From positions 372,001 to 436,000 of the forward strand of contig NZ_JAMBOF010000001.1 of assembly GCF_023715485.1 (NCBI RefSeq): a stretch of 64,000 nucleotides of DNA, in the 5' to 3' direction. Under the pieces are notes generated by a model that saw only the letters and a program-made list of their open reading frames with translations, did no database searches and had not been told where the DNA came from. Shown one piece after another: positions 8,552 to 15,779 of this stretch. This DNA is from Mesobacillus subterraneus (GTDB lineage: Bacteria > Bacillota > Bacilli > Bacillales > Cytobacillaceae). The first letter of the stretch is position 1; the number at the start of each line of letters is the position of its first letter. A program made the translations under genes and the position numbers.

Positions 8552-8598
8552 TAATTACAAGCCTGGCAAAAATGGGTGCCAGGTCAGTTTGTCGACAA

Positions 8599-8635
8599 AA
8601 GGGATTCAGAATGGTCTCATTCCGAACCCCTTTTT
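8599..8635 (+). terminator. Terminator of the GDSL hydrolase gene
   Basis: An imperfect 15-bp stem (5' arm AAGGGATTCAGAATG, loop GTCT, 3' arm CATTCCGAACCCC) is followed by TTTTT. Confidence 0.8.
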
Positions 8636-8840
8636 AGATTTTATCGGATTTTTCATGGGAAAAATAGACTCTCTTAGCTATACTTTTAGACCATTATTGG
8701 ACTTCTCTATGTCCAAGGCAGGGAAAGTAAGCATCGCCTGCATCACAATTTTTTCAGCCCCTAAGGGTTGTCCAAAGCATGCGATTGGATTATTTTTCGA
8801 AAATAGACTTTGGTATAGTTCCACGTTAAGTTTAGATGCC

Positions 8841-8972
8841 CTGTTGATTGGAGTGGAAGGCGCGAAGACTCCTGCGGGAGCATGGGTCAGGGGAGACCCC
8901 ACAGGCGCTTGCGCCGAGGAGGCTCCCCGGGCCACCCGCGGAAAGCGAAGCGCCTGGAACGGAAATCAACAG
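8841..8972. repeat. 132-bp GC-rich hairpin repeat of Bacillaceae type
   Basis: The element is bounded by terminal inverted repeats CTGTTGATT (8841-8849) and AATCAACAG (8964-8972), with inner arms AGGCGC/GCGCCT and many further self-complementary stretches (CTCCTGCGGGAG, CAGGCGCTTGCGCC). It is far richer in G+C than its surroundings. I recall near-identical intergenic elements throughout Bacillus and relatives. It has no coding frame with an RBS; apparent ORFs here are chance. The flanks 8636-8840 and 8973-9038 hold no gene that I can support. Confidence 0.82.
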
Positions 8973-9038
8973 GATAATTTACGAAGAAAATAAGAATGCA
9001 GATATGCGCGATTTTCATCGAGTTTGTCTTCAGTCTTG

Positions 9039-9065
9039 CCTGGCAAATATGTTTGCCAGGTTTTT
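9039..9065 (+). terminator. Terminator-like hairpin without an upstream gene
   Basis: CCTGGCAAA (9039-9047) pairs perfectly with TTTGCCAGG (9052-9060), followed by TTTTT. The nearest plus-strand gene upstream ends at 8551 and already has its own terminator, so this one may end a short unannotated transcript across the 8841-8972 repeat or be a backup. Confidence 0.7.
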
Positions 9066-9135
9066 CAATGAAACCATATACGGCCTGAATTCGTTTATAT
9101 AATAGAATGACAGAATACGTGAAAGGAAATTTGAC

Positions 9136-9702
9136 GTGAAAATAAAACTTTTCGGAAGTGCGTTCATCACCTTCTTGCTGATATTGATTGCGCTCCTGCT
9201 ATATTATCAATTCCTCACAAATCCGAGTATTAACGAGAATGTTCCTTTACCGCAGAATCTACATCCGGTTGTGCAAGAAAATAAGGATATCCTGATTCAG
9301 CAGGCTGCTGATAAAGGGATAAGGGTCATGGTGACAGATGGCTTCCGCAGTTTTCAAGAACAAGATCAGCTTTACGAAAAGGGCAGATCATCGGAAGGAC
9401 AAATCGTCACACATGCCAAGGGCGGCGAATCATATCATAATTTTGGCCTGGCGGTAGATTTTGCTCTGCTGAATGGTCAAGGAAAAGCAATTTGGGATAC
9501 AGCATACGATGGCAATAGAAATGGCAAATCTGATTGGATAGAGGTAGTTTCGATAGCGAAGGATCTTGGATTTGAATGGGGAGGAGACTGGAAGCAATTT
9601 AAGGATTACCCTCATTTAGAAATGCGTTTTGGACTTACGATCAATGAATTGCAACGCGGGAAACGCCCGCCAGGGGATTCATTGACAGCTTCACAGGAAT
9701 GA
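9136..9702 (+). CDS. cwlK: M15-family peptidoglycan peptidase (CwlK/VanY-like)
   Basis: A 188-residue exported peptidase. Residues ~5-26 form a signal anchor (FGSAFITFLLILIALLLYYQFL). The zinc ligands are in ESYHNFGLAVDFALL (SxHxxGxAxD) and DYPHLEM (HxE/H region), and GFRSFQEQDQLYEKGR precedes them. In Bacillus subtilis CwlK is an L-alanyl-D-glutamate endopeptidase that cuts peptide stems of peptidoglycan. The start is GTG, with AAAGGAAA upstream and a TATAAT at 9098-9103. The length and the WGGDW motif fit the CwlK subgroup better than D,D-carboxypeptidases, but the exact bond cut is inferred. Confidence 0.87.
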   Translation: MKIKLFGSAFITFLLILIALLLYYQFLTNPSINENVPLPQNLHPVVQENKDILIQQAADKGIRVMVTDGFRSFQEQDQLYEKGRSSEGQIVTHAKGGESYHNFGLAVDFALLNGQGKAIWDTAYDGNRNGKSDWIEVVSIAKDLGFEWGGDWKQFKDYPHLEMRFGLTINELQRGKRPPGDSLTASQE

Positions 9703-9710
9703 ATAATTAA

Positions 9711-9745
9711 AAGCATCGGCGCTACAAGGCTGCCGATGCTTCTTT
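9711..9745. terminator. Terminator between cwlK and ndh
   Basis: AAGCATCGGC (9711-9720) pairs with GCCGATGCTT (9732-9741); T-rich on the plus strand and TTTT on the minus strand, so usable by both convergent genes. Confidence 0.82.
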
Positions 9746-9783
9746 GTAAACAGCTATAAAAACGTAGATGCAACCAAACTGAA

Positions 9784-11013
9784 CTATTTTTGGTTTGATA
9801 TGGCGATTTTTGATTGAGGTTTTCCAAATTTAAAGAACTGCTTGACGATCAGCTTTGGACCACCGAGGACGAAAAGATACCGTGCTTCAATCACCTGCTT
9901 CATCAATGCCGCAAATAGTCCACTTATTTTCAATCCGAATACTTTACCCACGGCTGCCTTGTTGCCAATTGAAGCAACAGTTCCTTTGTGGTGGTACTCA
10001 AACACCTTCAATGGTTCACCGCGCAAGCTTGAAATGATGTTTGGACCGCACACTTCGGCTTGCTGGATAGCAACTTGAGCTGTTGGAGGCAGTGCAGTAT
10101 CATCATTCTTCATGAACATAGCAGCATCGCCGATGCAGAAGACATCTTCCATACCCATCACACGAAGATGCTGGTCTACAGGAATTCGTCCTTTAGTAAT
10201 TGGCAGTGCCAATTTTTCCAAGAGGGTGTTGCCGCGGACGCCCCCAGACCATATCAGTGTCCTTGCCGGCAACTCCTCACCATTGTCCAGTGTAATGGTT
10301 GTTGGAGAGCATTCGAGAATTTTGGTTCCAGTCATTAATTCTACACCGTGCTTTTTCACATAGTTCGTTGTGAACTCAATTGCTTCATTATCAAATCCAG
10401 GCAGGACGGTTTGCGATGCCTCAATATTCACTATTCTCGTTTCATTTACGGGTATATCGTATGTTTTGCAAAGCTTCGGGATAGCCTCTAAAAGCTCGCC
10501 GACCATCTCAATACCGGTAAAACCTGCCCCAGCAACAGCAAAGGTTAACCTGGAAGGGTCACGATCTTCCTTATACGCAGCAAATTGCCTCAGTATATGG
10601 TTGTAAATGGCTTTCGTGGTCCTGAAGCTTCTGATTTTAAATGCATTTTCTTCCACTCCGGGAATACCAAAAGTGTCAACCTCGAAACCAAGGCAGATTA
10701 ACAAATAGTCATAATCCACTTTTTCACCGGACTCTAATAATACTCGTTTGCTGTTAAAGTCTACATTCTCAATAGTGCCTTTTTTAAACTGGACTTTATT
10801 TGCCTGAAGAAGATCGGGAATATGGAGCGTGATTTTCTCATCGGCAGCTGTCCCGGCACCAGTCTTGTGAAGCTGTGTTGATATATAGTGGTAATCATGC
10901 TTATTAATCAATGTCACTTCCGCTTCGCCACTGCGTAATGTCTTTTCTAGCTGTCTGCTTGTAACGAGACCGCCGTAACCAGCACCTAAAATGACTACCT
11001 TTGGAGTTTTCAT
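9784..11013 (-). CDS. ndh: Type II NADH dehydrogenase (NDH-2, YumB/Ndh-like)
   Basis: A 409-residue flavoprotein. The N-terminal FAD-binding Rossmann motif is VVILGAGYGG (residues 7-16), and the NADH-binding one is FAVAGAGFTGIE near residue 158-170. The second FAD contact VFCIGDAAMF and quinone-site-like PPTAQVAIQQAE follow. A hydrophobic/basic C-terminal tail (ALMKQVIEARYLFVLGG...KLIVKQFFKFG) fits membrane attachment. NDH-2 transfers electrons from NADH to quinone without pumping protons. Two identical Rex-type operators precede the gene, matching the known NADH-responsive control of Bacillus ndh. Overall sequence looks closer to the YumB paralogue than to YjlD; that is my recollection, not a computed alignment. 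Confidence 0.9.
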   Translation of the reverse strand: MKTPKVVILGAGYGGLVTSRQLEKTLRSGEAEVTLINKHDYHYISTQLHKTGAGTAADEKITLHIPDLLQANKVQFKKGTIENVDFNSKRVLLESGEKVDYDYLLICLGFEVDTFGIPGVEENAFKIRSFRTTKAIYNHILRQFAAYKEDRDPSRLTFAVAGAGFTGIEMVGELLEAIPKLCKTYDIPVNETRIVNIEASQTVLPGFDNEAIEFTTNYVKKHGVELMTGTKILECSPTTITLDNGEELPARTLIWSGGVRGNTLLEKLALPITKGRIPVDQHLRVMGMEDVFCIGDAAMFMKNDDTALPPTAQVAIQQAEVCGPNIISSLRGEPLKVFEYHHKGTVASIGNKAAVGKVFGLKISGLFAALMKQVIEARYLFVLGGPKLIVKQFFKFGKPQSKIAISNQK

Positions 11014-11049
11014 AATAATATTCCTTCTTTCTAATTAAATCCTTTACTT

Positions 11050-11067
11050 TTGTGAAAACATTCACAT
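11050..11067. promoter_or_regulatory. Rex operator, proximal to ndh
   Basis: TTGTGAAAACATTCACAT matches the Rex operator consensus TTGTGAA-N4-TTCACAA with one terminal mismatch. It lies 37-54 bp upstream of the ndh start. Rex is a repressor released by NADH. Confidence 0.85.
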
Positions 11068-11113
11068 AACCAGTCAAAAAAATGATTTAATTCAAAATCC
11101 TAGAGGGGTTGAA

Positions 11114-11131
11114 TTGTGAAAACATTCACAA
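11114..11131. promoter_or_regulatory. Rex operator, distal to ndh
   Basis: TTGTGAAAACATTCACAA is a perfect 18-bp Rex palindrome. Its core is identical to the proximal site, and its centre is 64 bp away, about six helical turns, so both face the same side of the DNA. Confidence 0.9.
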
Positions 11132-11228
11132 GTATTCTATATCAATAGCTTACGATAAATATATAGTGATAGCAAGTAAAAATTCAGACTAAATTCAACA
11201 AAAATTCGACATGATTTGCATTTTCATA

Positions 11229-11243
11229 ATGAAAACGTTTACG
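11229..11243. promoter_or_regulatory. cre-like site upstream of ndh
   Basis: ATGAAAACGTTTACG differs from the CcpA cre consensus only at the last base. It is ~215 bp upstream of ndh and just downstream of the ydaG-like gene, so its target is uncertain. Confidence 0.45.
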
Positions 11244-11256
11244 GTGTTTTGCATGG

Positions 11257-11288
11257 AAAAGGGAGATGGAATCATACCATCTCCCTTA
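11257..11288 (-). terminator. Terminator of the ydaG-like gene
   Basis: An 11-bp stem AAGGGAGATGG / CCATCTCCCTT; on the minus strand it is followed by TTTT. Confidence 0.82.
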
Positions 11289-11298
11289 GAAGTTGCGT

Positions 11299-11718
11299 TT
11301 AAAAATTCAATGTTTCAGGTTCGCCATTGTCATTCATCAAGCGAATTGTTTCTGGCTTAATTTCTAATATGATGTAATCTGGATCTTCGGCACTATTTAT
11401 CCATTTTTTCATTTTTTCGTTCCAGTACTTGTTTTTCAAATCTTGTTCTTCACGAATTGCCGCTTTTCCTTGCACCTCAATGTAGGCATCGCCCATCCCT
11501 TCTCCATCATAGCCGAGCAGGATATGCACATGGGGATTCTTTTCAATCTCATCTGCTTTATAGGTTTCTTTGCTCGTTGGTGTATAGAGTGTCAAATCCT
11601 CATTAAAGAAAGTCATGTAGCGGGAGTGAGGCTTATTTCCTTCCACAGTGGCCAGTGAGCCGACCTTTGATTCACCTAATACTTTTAATATCCTGTCCTT
11701 CAATTCTTGATTGCTCAT
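11299..11718 (-). CDS. ydaG: General stress protein 26-like pyridoxamine-phosphate-oxidase-fold protein (YdaG)
   Basis: A 139-residue protein of the FMN-binding split-barrel family, almost exactly the length of B. subtilis YdaG. Landmarks are VGSLATVEGNKPHSRYMTFF, the flavin-contacting strand pair of this fold, and DAYIEVQGKAAIREE. The start at 11718 is chosen because AAAGGTGG lies seven bases upstream; a longer frame begins 39 bp earlier without an RBS. YdaG belongs to the SigB general stress regulon, and a SigB-like promoter is present upstream (11752-11776). Biochemical role is unknown: the family includes flavin, haem and F420 binders. Confidence 0.85.
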   Translation of the reverse strand: MSNQELKDRILKVLGESKVGSLATVEGNKPHSRYMTFFNEDLTLYTPTSKETYKADEIEKNPHVHILLGYDGEGMGDAYIEVQGKAAIREEQDLKNKYWNEKMKKWINSAEDPDYIILEIKPETIRLMNDNGEPETLNF

Positions 11719-11751
11719 TATCATTCCACCTTTTAGTTTGATGTTTTTAAT

Positions 11752-11776
11752 ATTCACGTTAAAGAAAAAGATAAAC
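11752..11776 (-). promoter_or_regulatory. Possible SigB promoter of the ydaG-like gene
   Basis: On the minus strand GTTTAT (11776-11771), 13 bp, GTGAAT (11757-11752): the -10 has one mismatch to GGGWAW. Supported by the family's known SigB dependence. Confidence 0.5.
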
Positions 11777-11780
11777 CATC

Positions 11781-11807
11781 AAAAAAAAATCCCGGATTCA
11801 CCGGGGT
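11781..11807 (-). terminator. Terminator of the small gene 11814-12050
   Basis: On the minus strand ACCCCGG / CCGGGAT with loop TGAAT is followed by nine Ts. Confidence 0.85.
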
Positions 11808-11813
11808 ATTCGA

Positions 11814-12050
11814 TTATAAATCATTGTCATAATCCACGTTGTACTTTTTCTCGCTGGAAGATGAATCCTTAGTATGGTGTTTATCCTTTTCTTCCCGCTT
11901 TTCCTGTTTAAGGTCTTCCATGGGAATCGTATCTACTGTCAATTCACTGTCAAATTTATCATGGAGACTTGTAGTTTTAGTTTCATATTGCTCAGGGTTA
12001 TCCATATTTTGCGTATTGTCTACTGGTACTGGCTTTTTTTTCTTTTCCAT
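11814..12050 (-). CDS. Small hydrophilic protein, 78 aa
   Basis: I do not recognise the family. The protein is highly charged and probably disordered (MEKKKKPVPVDNTQNMDNPEQYETKT... EKREEKDKHHTKDSSSSEKKYNVDYDNDL), with no hydrophobic segment. The ATG at 12050 is preferred over a GTG nine bases upstream because GAGGTG then sits six bases before the start. It lies in a run of minus-strand stress genes and has its own strong terminator. Function unknown. Confidence 0.68.
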   Translation of the reverse strand: MEKKKKPVPVDNTQNMDNPEQYETKTTSLHDKFDSELTVDTIPMEDLKQEKREEKDKHHTKDSSSSEKKYNVDYDNDL

Positions 12051-12111
12051 TCCTCTCACCTCATCTTATTTATTGACTGTTTTCGAATAACAGGGAATGC
12101 ATTAACAATCT

Positions 12112-12142
12112 TGTGAAAGCAATAAAGTTTACGAAAAGCGCC
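12112..12142. repeat. Dispersed ~35-bp repeat, copy 1
   Basis: The plus strand reads TGTGAAAGCAATAAAGTTTACG then AAAAGCGCC. It matches the copies at 15640-15679 and 35281-35319 (TTGTGAAAGCAAC...AGTTTACGAAAAGAGCC). It abuts the stop codon of the small gene at 12142-12273. Confidence 0.65.
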
Positions 12143-12273
12143 TAATTATTTTTTGTACTCGATTCTTCTTGAGGTTTTACAGGATCTCTTTGGGGTTCGA
12201 TATCTTTTTTCTGAGCTTCCTTTTTTTCCTGTTCAAGCGAACCATCATTATTTTTTTGGTTATATTCGGTCAT
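12142..12273 (-). CDS. Small hydrophilic stress peptide, 43 aa
   Basis: Reading the minus strand from the ATG at 12273 gives MTEYNQKNNDGSLEQEKKEA, then a Lys/Glu/Gln-rich chain ending SSTKNN and TAG. AAGGAGG is eight bases upstream of the ATG. A SigB-type promoter lies 36-61 bp upstream. These signals make it a likely real gene despite its length. No family recognised; composition suggests a disordered stress-related peptide. Confidence 0.68.
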   Translation of the reverse strand: MTEYNQKNNDGSLEQEKKEAQKKDIEPQRDPVKPQEESSTKNN

Positions 12274-12308
12274 GTTAAAACCTCCTTGTCGATGTGGATA
12301 CTGAAAAA

Positions 12309-12334
12309 TTACCCGTATAAAAGGGGAATGAAAC
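12309..12334 (-). promoter_or_regulatory. SigB-type promoter of the 43-aa peptide gene
   Basis: On the minus strand GTTTCA (12334-12329), 14 bp, GGGTAA (12314-12309), a full match to the SigB consensus. The remaining sequence to 12540 contains nothing else I can support. Confidence 0.78.
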
Positions 12335-12576
12335 TATAAAAGGAATTGCTAAGAAGAATGAATACCGATTGCACTGACCGTTTTTCAGGGGTGGAGCCGG
12401 TAAGATGAGGGCCGTTGCAATTTCGCCTTCGAGTGTCAAAAGAATTCGAGCGAATAAAGTTTTAATTATTTGCGCTGCTGAAGTCTAATCCCGTCTATTG
12501 TCTAATGTCTTTTAAGCGCATCATCTTCATATAGTTAATTATGTGCTTAATTAAAGGAATATGGAGGGGGAGCGTG

Positions 12577-13308
12577 ATGATCATAATTAGGTTTCCGGAT
12601 CCGATTGGCAGCGAGCAGCTGCAGAATCTTTCTGGAAAACAAAAGGAGATTTATGATTACCTGGACAGAAGCCTGTCAATGTTTGAATATGAAACAACCT
12701 TTCAGCTCCTGTTTGAAATCAGGCTTCGTGAAAATACCATTGAAGCAGCAATGAAGCTTAAAGACAGTGGTGTCTCTTTTACTTCATTCACATATTCAAG
12801 GTTTAATCCAGTTTTTTGGACGAAGGTACCAAGTGGGTATCTGTTAAAATCGAATGTCCTGCCTTCAGACGCGATTAATGATATTTATGTAAATGGACAG
12901 GAATACGGTTTTGAGTGTTCAACAGCGATGGTGATCATTTTTTACAAAGCGGTGTTGGATACGATAAAGCTCGGAGATTTCAATTATTTATTCCGAGGAC
13001 TGCTTGTTTGGAATTGGAACTATGACCCCGACCTGGCAATCATCACGTTAGAGGGCAGTGAGTTTATTCCAGGTGATGTTGTGTATTTCATGAACCCGGA
13101 TTTTGACAAGCCTATATGGCGCGGTGAAAACGCGGTTGTTCTTGGTAACGGGCTTTATTATGGGCATGGAATTGGAATCGGCACTGCGGATGAAATGATT
13201 AAGGCGCTTAATACGCTTCGAAAAACAGGGGCTTCTACTTCAGCTTACATGCTCCAGCAGCACAGCCGGCTGAACTTTAAATACTTGTCCCAGTTTTCAA
13301 GCAGATAA
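12577..13308 (+). CDS. tgl: Protein-glutamine gamma-glutamyltransferase (spore coat transglutaminase)
   Basis: A 243-residue protein matching B. subtilis Tgl over its whole length (245 aa). The active-site Cys is in the motif YGFECSTAMVIIFY (Tgl: FECATAIVIIYY). Downstream landmarks are DVVYFMNPDFDKPIWRGENAVVLG and YYGHGIGI, conserved in the family. Tgl cross-links coat proteins such as GerQ through glutamyl-lysyl bonds during late sporulation in the mother cell. The ATG at 12577 follows GGAGGGGG; a longer frame from 12541 lacks an RBS. CATATAGTT near 12530 resembles a SigK -10 (CATANNNTA, one mismatch), as expected for a late mother-cell gene, but no -35 is convincing. Confidence 0.93.
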   Translation: MIIIRFPDPIGSEQLQNLSGKQKEIYDYLDRSLSMFEYETTFQLLFEIRLRENTIEAAMKLKDSGVSFTSFTYSRFNPVFWTKVPSGYLLKSNVLPSDAINDIYVNGQEYGFECSTAMVIIFYKAVLDTIKLGDFNYLFRGLLVWNWNYDPDLAIITLEGSEFIPGDVVYFMNPDFDKPIWRGENAVVLGNGLYYGHGIGIGTADEMIKALNTLRKTGASTSAYMLQQHSRLNFKYLSQFSSR

Positions 13309-13323
13309 TCCCAAATTAGAGTG

Positions 13324-13352
13324 AAAGACTGGTTATTTAGCCGGTCTTTTTT
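13324..13352 (+). terminator. Terminator of tgl
   Basis: AGACTGG / CCGGTCT stem followed by seven Ts. Confidence 0.85.
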
Positions 13353-13508
13353 TCTATTTCGTTTGGCTCATCTTTCTCAAGTTGAAATCTAGTAGAATTT
13401 ACGAGGCATAGTTTTAAAAAACTGGGGAATATAAAAAGAGAGATAATATATACATTTCTAAATTCCAGGTGCGGAATTTATTGTCATGTTAAAAAGGGAG
13501 TTTTGGAA

Positions 13509-14981
13509 ATGAGATTAACCAAAGTGCTGGAAGCCCTCGGCAGCTGTATAAAAAAATACAAGAACGACGCAGATCCAGAGTTGGGCGGGATTCAGATGGA
13601 TTCGCGGAAGGTGAAGCCGGGAGATTTATTTGTTGCGATTTCAGGCTTTCAGATGGATGGCCACGAATTCATTGATGAAGCAATCGAAAAAGGTGCCGCT
13701 GCGGTTATCGGAGAAAATGAACTTGGACTTGATGTTCCTTACATACAAGTGATTGATAGCAGGCTTGCACTCGGAAGGGCAGCGAGTTCATTCTATAACC
13801 ATCCGTCCAGAAAGCACACCGTAATTGGGATTACCGGAACGAACGGGAAAACCACTGTGTCATACATCTTAAAGCACATTCTTGAACACGCGGGGAAAAG
13901 CTGCTCGCTGTTAGGAACAGTGTCTTATATTATAAATGATGAAGTGTACAAGCCTTCAAATACTACTCCAGATGCCTTGCAGATCCAGGAATTGATAGCG
14001 AAAAGCAATGATGAATTCATTGTTCTTGAAGTATCTTCTCACGCTCTTAAGCAATTCAGGATCGAAGGGCTGGAGCTTGATTATGGATTATTTACAAATC
14101 TATCCCATGACCATCTGGATTATCATCCGACGATTGAGGATTATTTCGAAGCTAAAACATTGATGTATAATTACATGAAGCCTGAGGGAGCAGCCGTTGT
14201 CAGCAGGCTAAGTGAATGGGGAGACGAACTGGCCAGATTGCTTACCGACAAAGAAATTCCAGTATATTCAATTGGCTACGATGACTCCCATGACTTGAAA
14301 ATCGAGGACATAAAATTGAATGGCCAGACAAGGTTCGATATTAAAATGGGCGGCGCAGTTTATTCATTAACCTTCCCATCTCCCGGTCAGCACAATGTCT
14401 ACAACGCGGCCATGGCCTTTTTGACCGCTATAAAAATTGGAATCCAGCCAGAGGTCATCATTGAAGCGCTGAAATCATTCCCGGGTGTGCCTGGAAGATT
14501 CGAAATGATACCTCATCCTGAAGGCGCGACATTTATTGTCGACTACGCTCATACCCAGGATGCGATAGAATATTGCCTGCAGGCTGCAAAAGAACACGAC
14601 GCAGCTAAAATCAAGCATATTTTTGGCTTCAGGGGCGAACGGGACAGAACGAAAAGAGAGCATATGATCAAAGCTTCTGCCATGCTCAGCGATGAATTCA
14701 TCCTAACCTTTGATGATCTCAATGGAGTTTCTGAAGAAGTTATGTTCAATGAACTAAAGGAACTTAATGACCAGTTTGGACTGAATAAGGGCACAATCAT
14801 CACAGACAGGACAATGGCAATCCAGAGCGCTTGGGAAAGTGCCAGGAAAGGTGATTGGGTACTGATAACCGGAAAAGGTCCTGAAGAGTATCAGTCGATG
14901 TATGAGCTTCCAACAACCACTGATAAGGAAACATTGTTATATTTGCAAAAAATGCAGAAAAAGGAAAAGGTAATAGGCTAA
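13509..14981 (+). CDS. MurE-like Mur ligase lacking the DNPR motif
   Basis: A 490-residue protein with full MurE architecture. The N-terminal UDP-MurNAc-dipeptide-like domain has DSRKVKPGDLFVAISG. The central ATPase has GITGTNGKTT (P-loop), EVSSHAL, LSHDHLDYH and EAKTLMY, which carries the Lys that is carbamylated in Mur ligases. The C-terminal domain has VDYAHTQDAIE and ITGKGPEEYQ. At the amino-acid-binding site canonical meso-DAP enzymes have DNPR and Lys enzymes DNPA, but here the aligned stretch reads TFDDLNGVSEE. The usual GCGGDRDRGKRP is FGFRGERDRTKRE. It is monocistronic, far from other wall genes, so probably a paralogue of the housekeeping murE with another or unknown amino-acid substrate. 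The ATG at 13509 is chosen over TTG at 13503 by spacing from GGGAG. Confidence 0.85.
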   Translation: MRLTKVLEALGSCIKKYKNDADPELGGIQMDSRKVKPGDLFVAISGFQMDGHEFIDEAIEKGAAAVIGENELGLDVPYIQVIDSRLALGRAASSFYNHPSRKHTVIGITGTNGKTTVSYILKHILEHAGKSCSLLGTVSYIINDEVYKPSNTTPDALQIQELIAKSNDEFIVLEVSSHALKQFRIEGLELDYGLFTNLSHDHLDYHPTIEDYFEAKTLMYNYMKPEGAAVVSRLSEWGDELARLLTDKEIPVYSIGYDDSHDLKIEDIKLNGQTRFDIKMGGAVYSLTFPSPGQHNVYNAAMAFLTAIKIGIQPEVIIEALKSFPGVPGRFEMIPHPEGATFIVDYAHTQDAIEYCLQAAKEHDAAKIKHIFGFRGERDRTKREHMIKASAMLSDEFILTFDDLNGVSEEVMFNELKELNDQFGLNKGTIITDRTMAIQSAWESARKGDWVLITGKGPEEYQSMYELPTTTDKETLLYLQKMQKKEKVIG

Positions 14982-14986
14982 AATCT

Positions 14987-15019
14987 GAACAGGCTGAATT
15001 CATTTCAGCCTGTTCTTTT
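14987..15019 (+). terminator. Terminator of the murE-like gene
   Basis: Perfect 12-bp stem GAACAGGCTGAA / TTCAGCCTGTTC followed by TTTT. Confidence 0.92.
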
Positions 15020-15186
15020 CCGTCTGGAATGAAATTTAAACCCCCACTGGTAAAAAGACACAAATTATTCTTCTAAAAATGACAATAATATGAAATGTGA
15101 AGTGCGTCACTCCTGTTTTTTCCCTGCTTCTCTTATGATAGAAGTAAGAAAACCAAACCTAACCATTCCGGAGGGAGGAACTCAAT

Positions 15187-15486
15187 ATGGATAAAAATGA
15201 TATTTATAAAATGCTCGAAGAAGTTCAAGAGCCGATGCTTGGAGTCGATATTGTGAACCTTGGCCTGGTGTACGAGGTTTGTGTTAAAGATGATAAAGAT
15301 ATCGAAATCGTAATGACGACCCGAAATGAAGACTGTATGCTGGCAGAATACATTGCACTATCCGCAAGGGATCATCTGGCAGAACGGATGAGAAACCTTG
15401 AACATATAGATATTAAAATGGTTTCTGCCCCAAAATGGACCAAAGACCGAATGTCCCGATATGCCCAATATCTCTTAGACCTATGA
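15187..15486 (+). CDS. MIP18/DUF59 family protein (SufT/PaaD-like)
   Basis: A 99-residue protein of the DUF59 family: ML..VQEPMLGVDIVNLGLVYEV, then the strand IEIVMTTRNEDCMLAEYIA. The family contributes to iron-sulfur cluster maturation, and its conserved Cys is present in DCMLAE. The loop usually reading T(S/T)PGCP is here TRNEDCM, so this is a divergent member. RBS GGAGGGAGG precedes the ATG. Monocistronic with its own terminator. Function in Fe-S assembly is inferred from family. Confidence 0.83.
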   Translation: MDKNDIYKMLEEVQEPMLGVDIVNLGLVYEVCVKDDKDIEIVMTTRNEDCMLAEYIALSARDHLAERMRNLEHIDIKMVSAPKWTKDRMSRYAQYLLDL

Positions 15487-15512
15487 TGAGCGTTGCCTCG
15501 AATATATCCATT

Positions 15513-15543
15513 AAGATTGCGGATCAGTCTGCAGTCTTTTTTA
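15513..15543 (+). terminator. Terminator of the DUF59 gene
   Basis: AAGATTGC / GCAGTCTT (one wobble) with a 10-base loop and six Ts. Confidence 0.75.
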
Positions 15544-15639
15544 TTGTCTGTAGTGCATAGATTGTTGTTGTTTTCGAAAAAGCAATTTCTTTTTTGAGCA
15601 GATTTCTGAATAAGAAATGCTTTAAAATCCGAAAAACTT

Positions 15640-15679
15640 TTGGTTGTGAAAGCAACACAGTTTACGAAAAGAGCCTTTT
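15640..15679. repeat. Dispersed ~35-bp repeat, copy 2
   Basis: TTGGTTGTGAAAGCAAC, CAGTTTACG, then AAAAGAGCC. Same element as 12112-12142 and 35281-35319; shares CTTTTGGTTGTGAA with the latter. In an intergenic region. Confidence 0.7.
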
Positions 15680-15779
15680 ATATTTTCCTTTGGAATTTTT
15701 ACCATACCCCAATATATTTTGACCTTAATACGAATTGTCTTTTAGAATGAGAGTTGGGGTAAATATTGGAGGCATCTTG

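Noticed and set aside
8493-9102. Overlapping plus-strand frames across the 8841-8972 repeat
   Set aside because: They have no RBS, differ completely in composition from neighbours and cross a GC-rich inverted repeat and two terminators.
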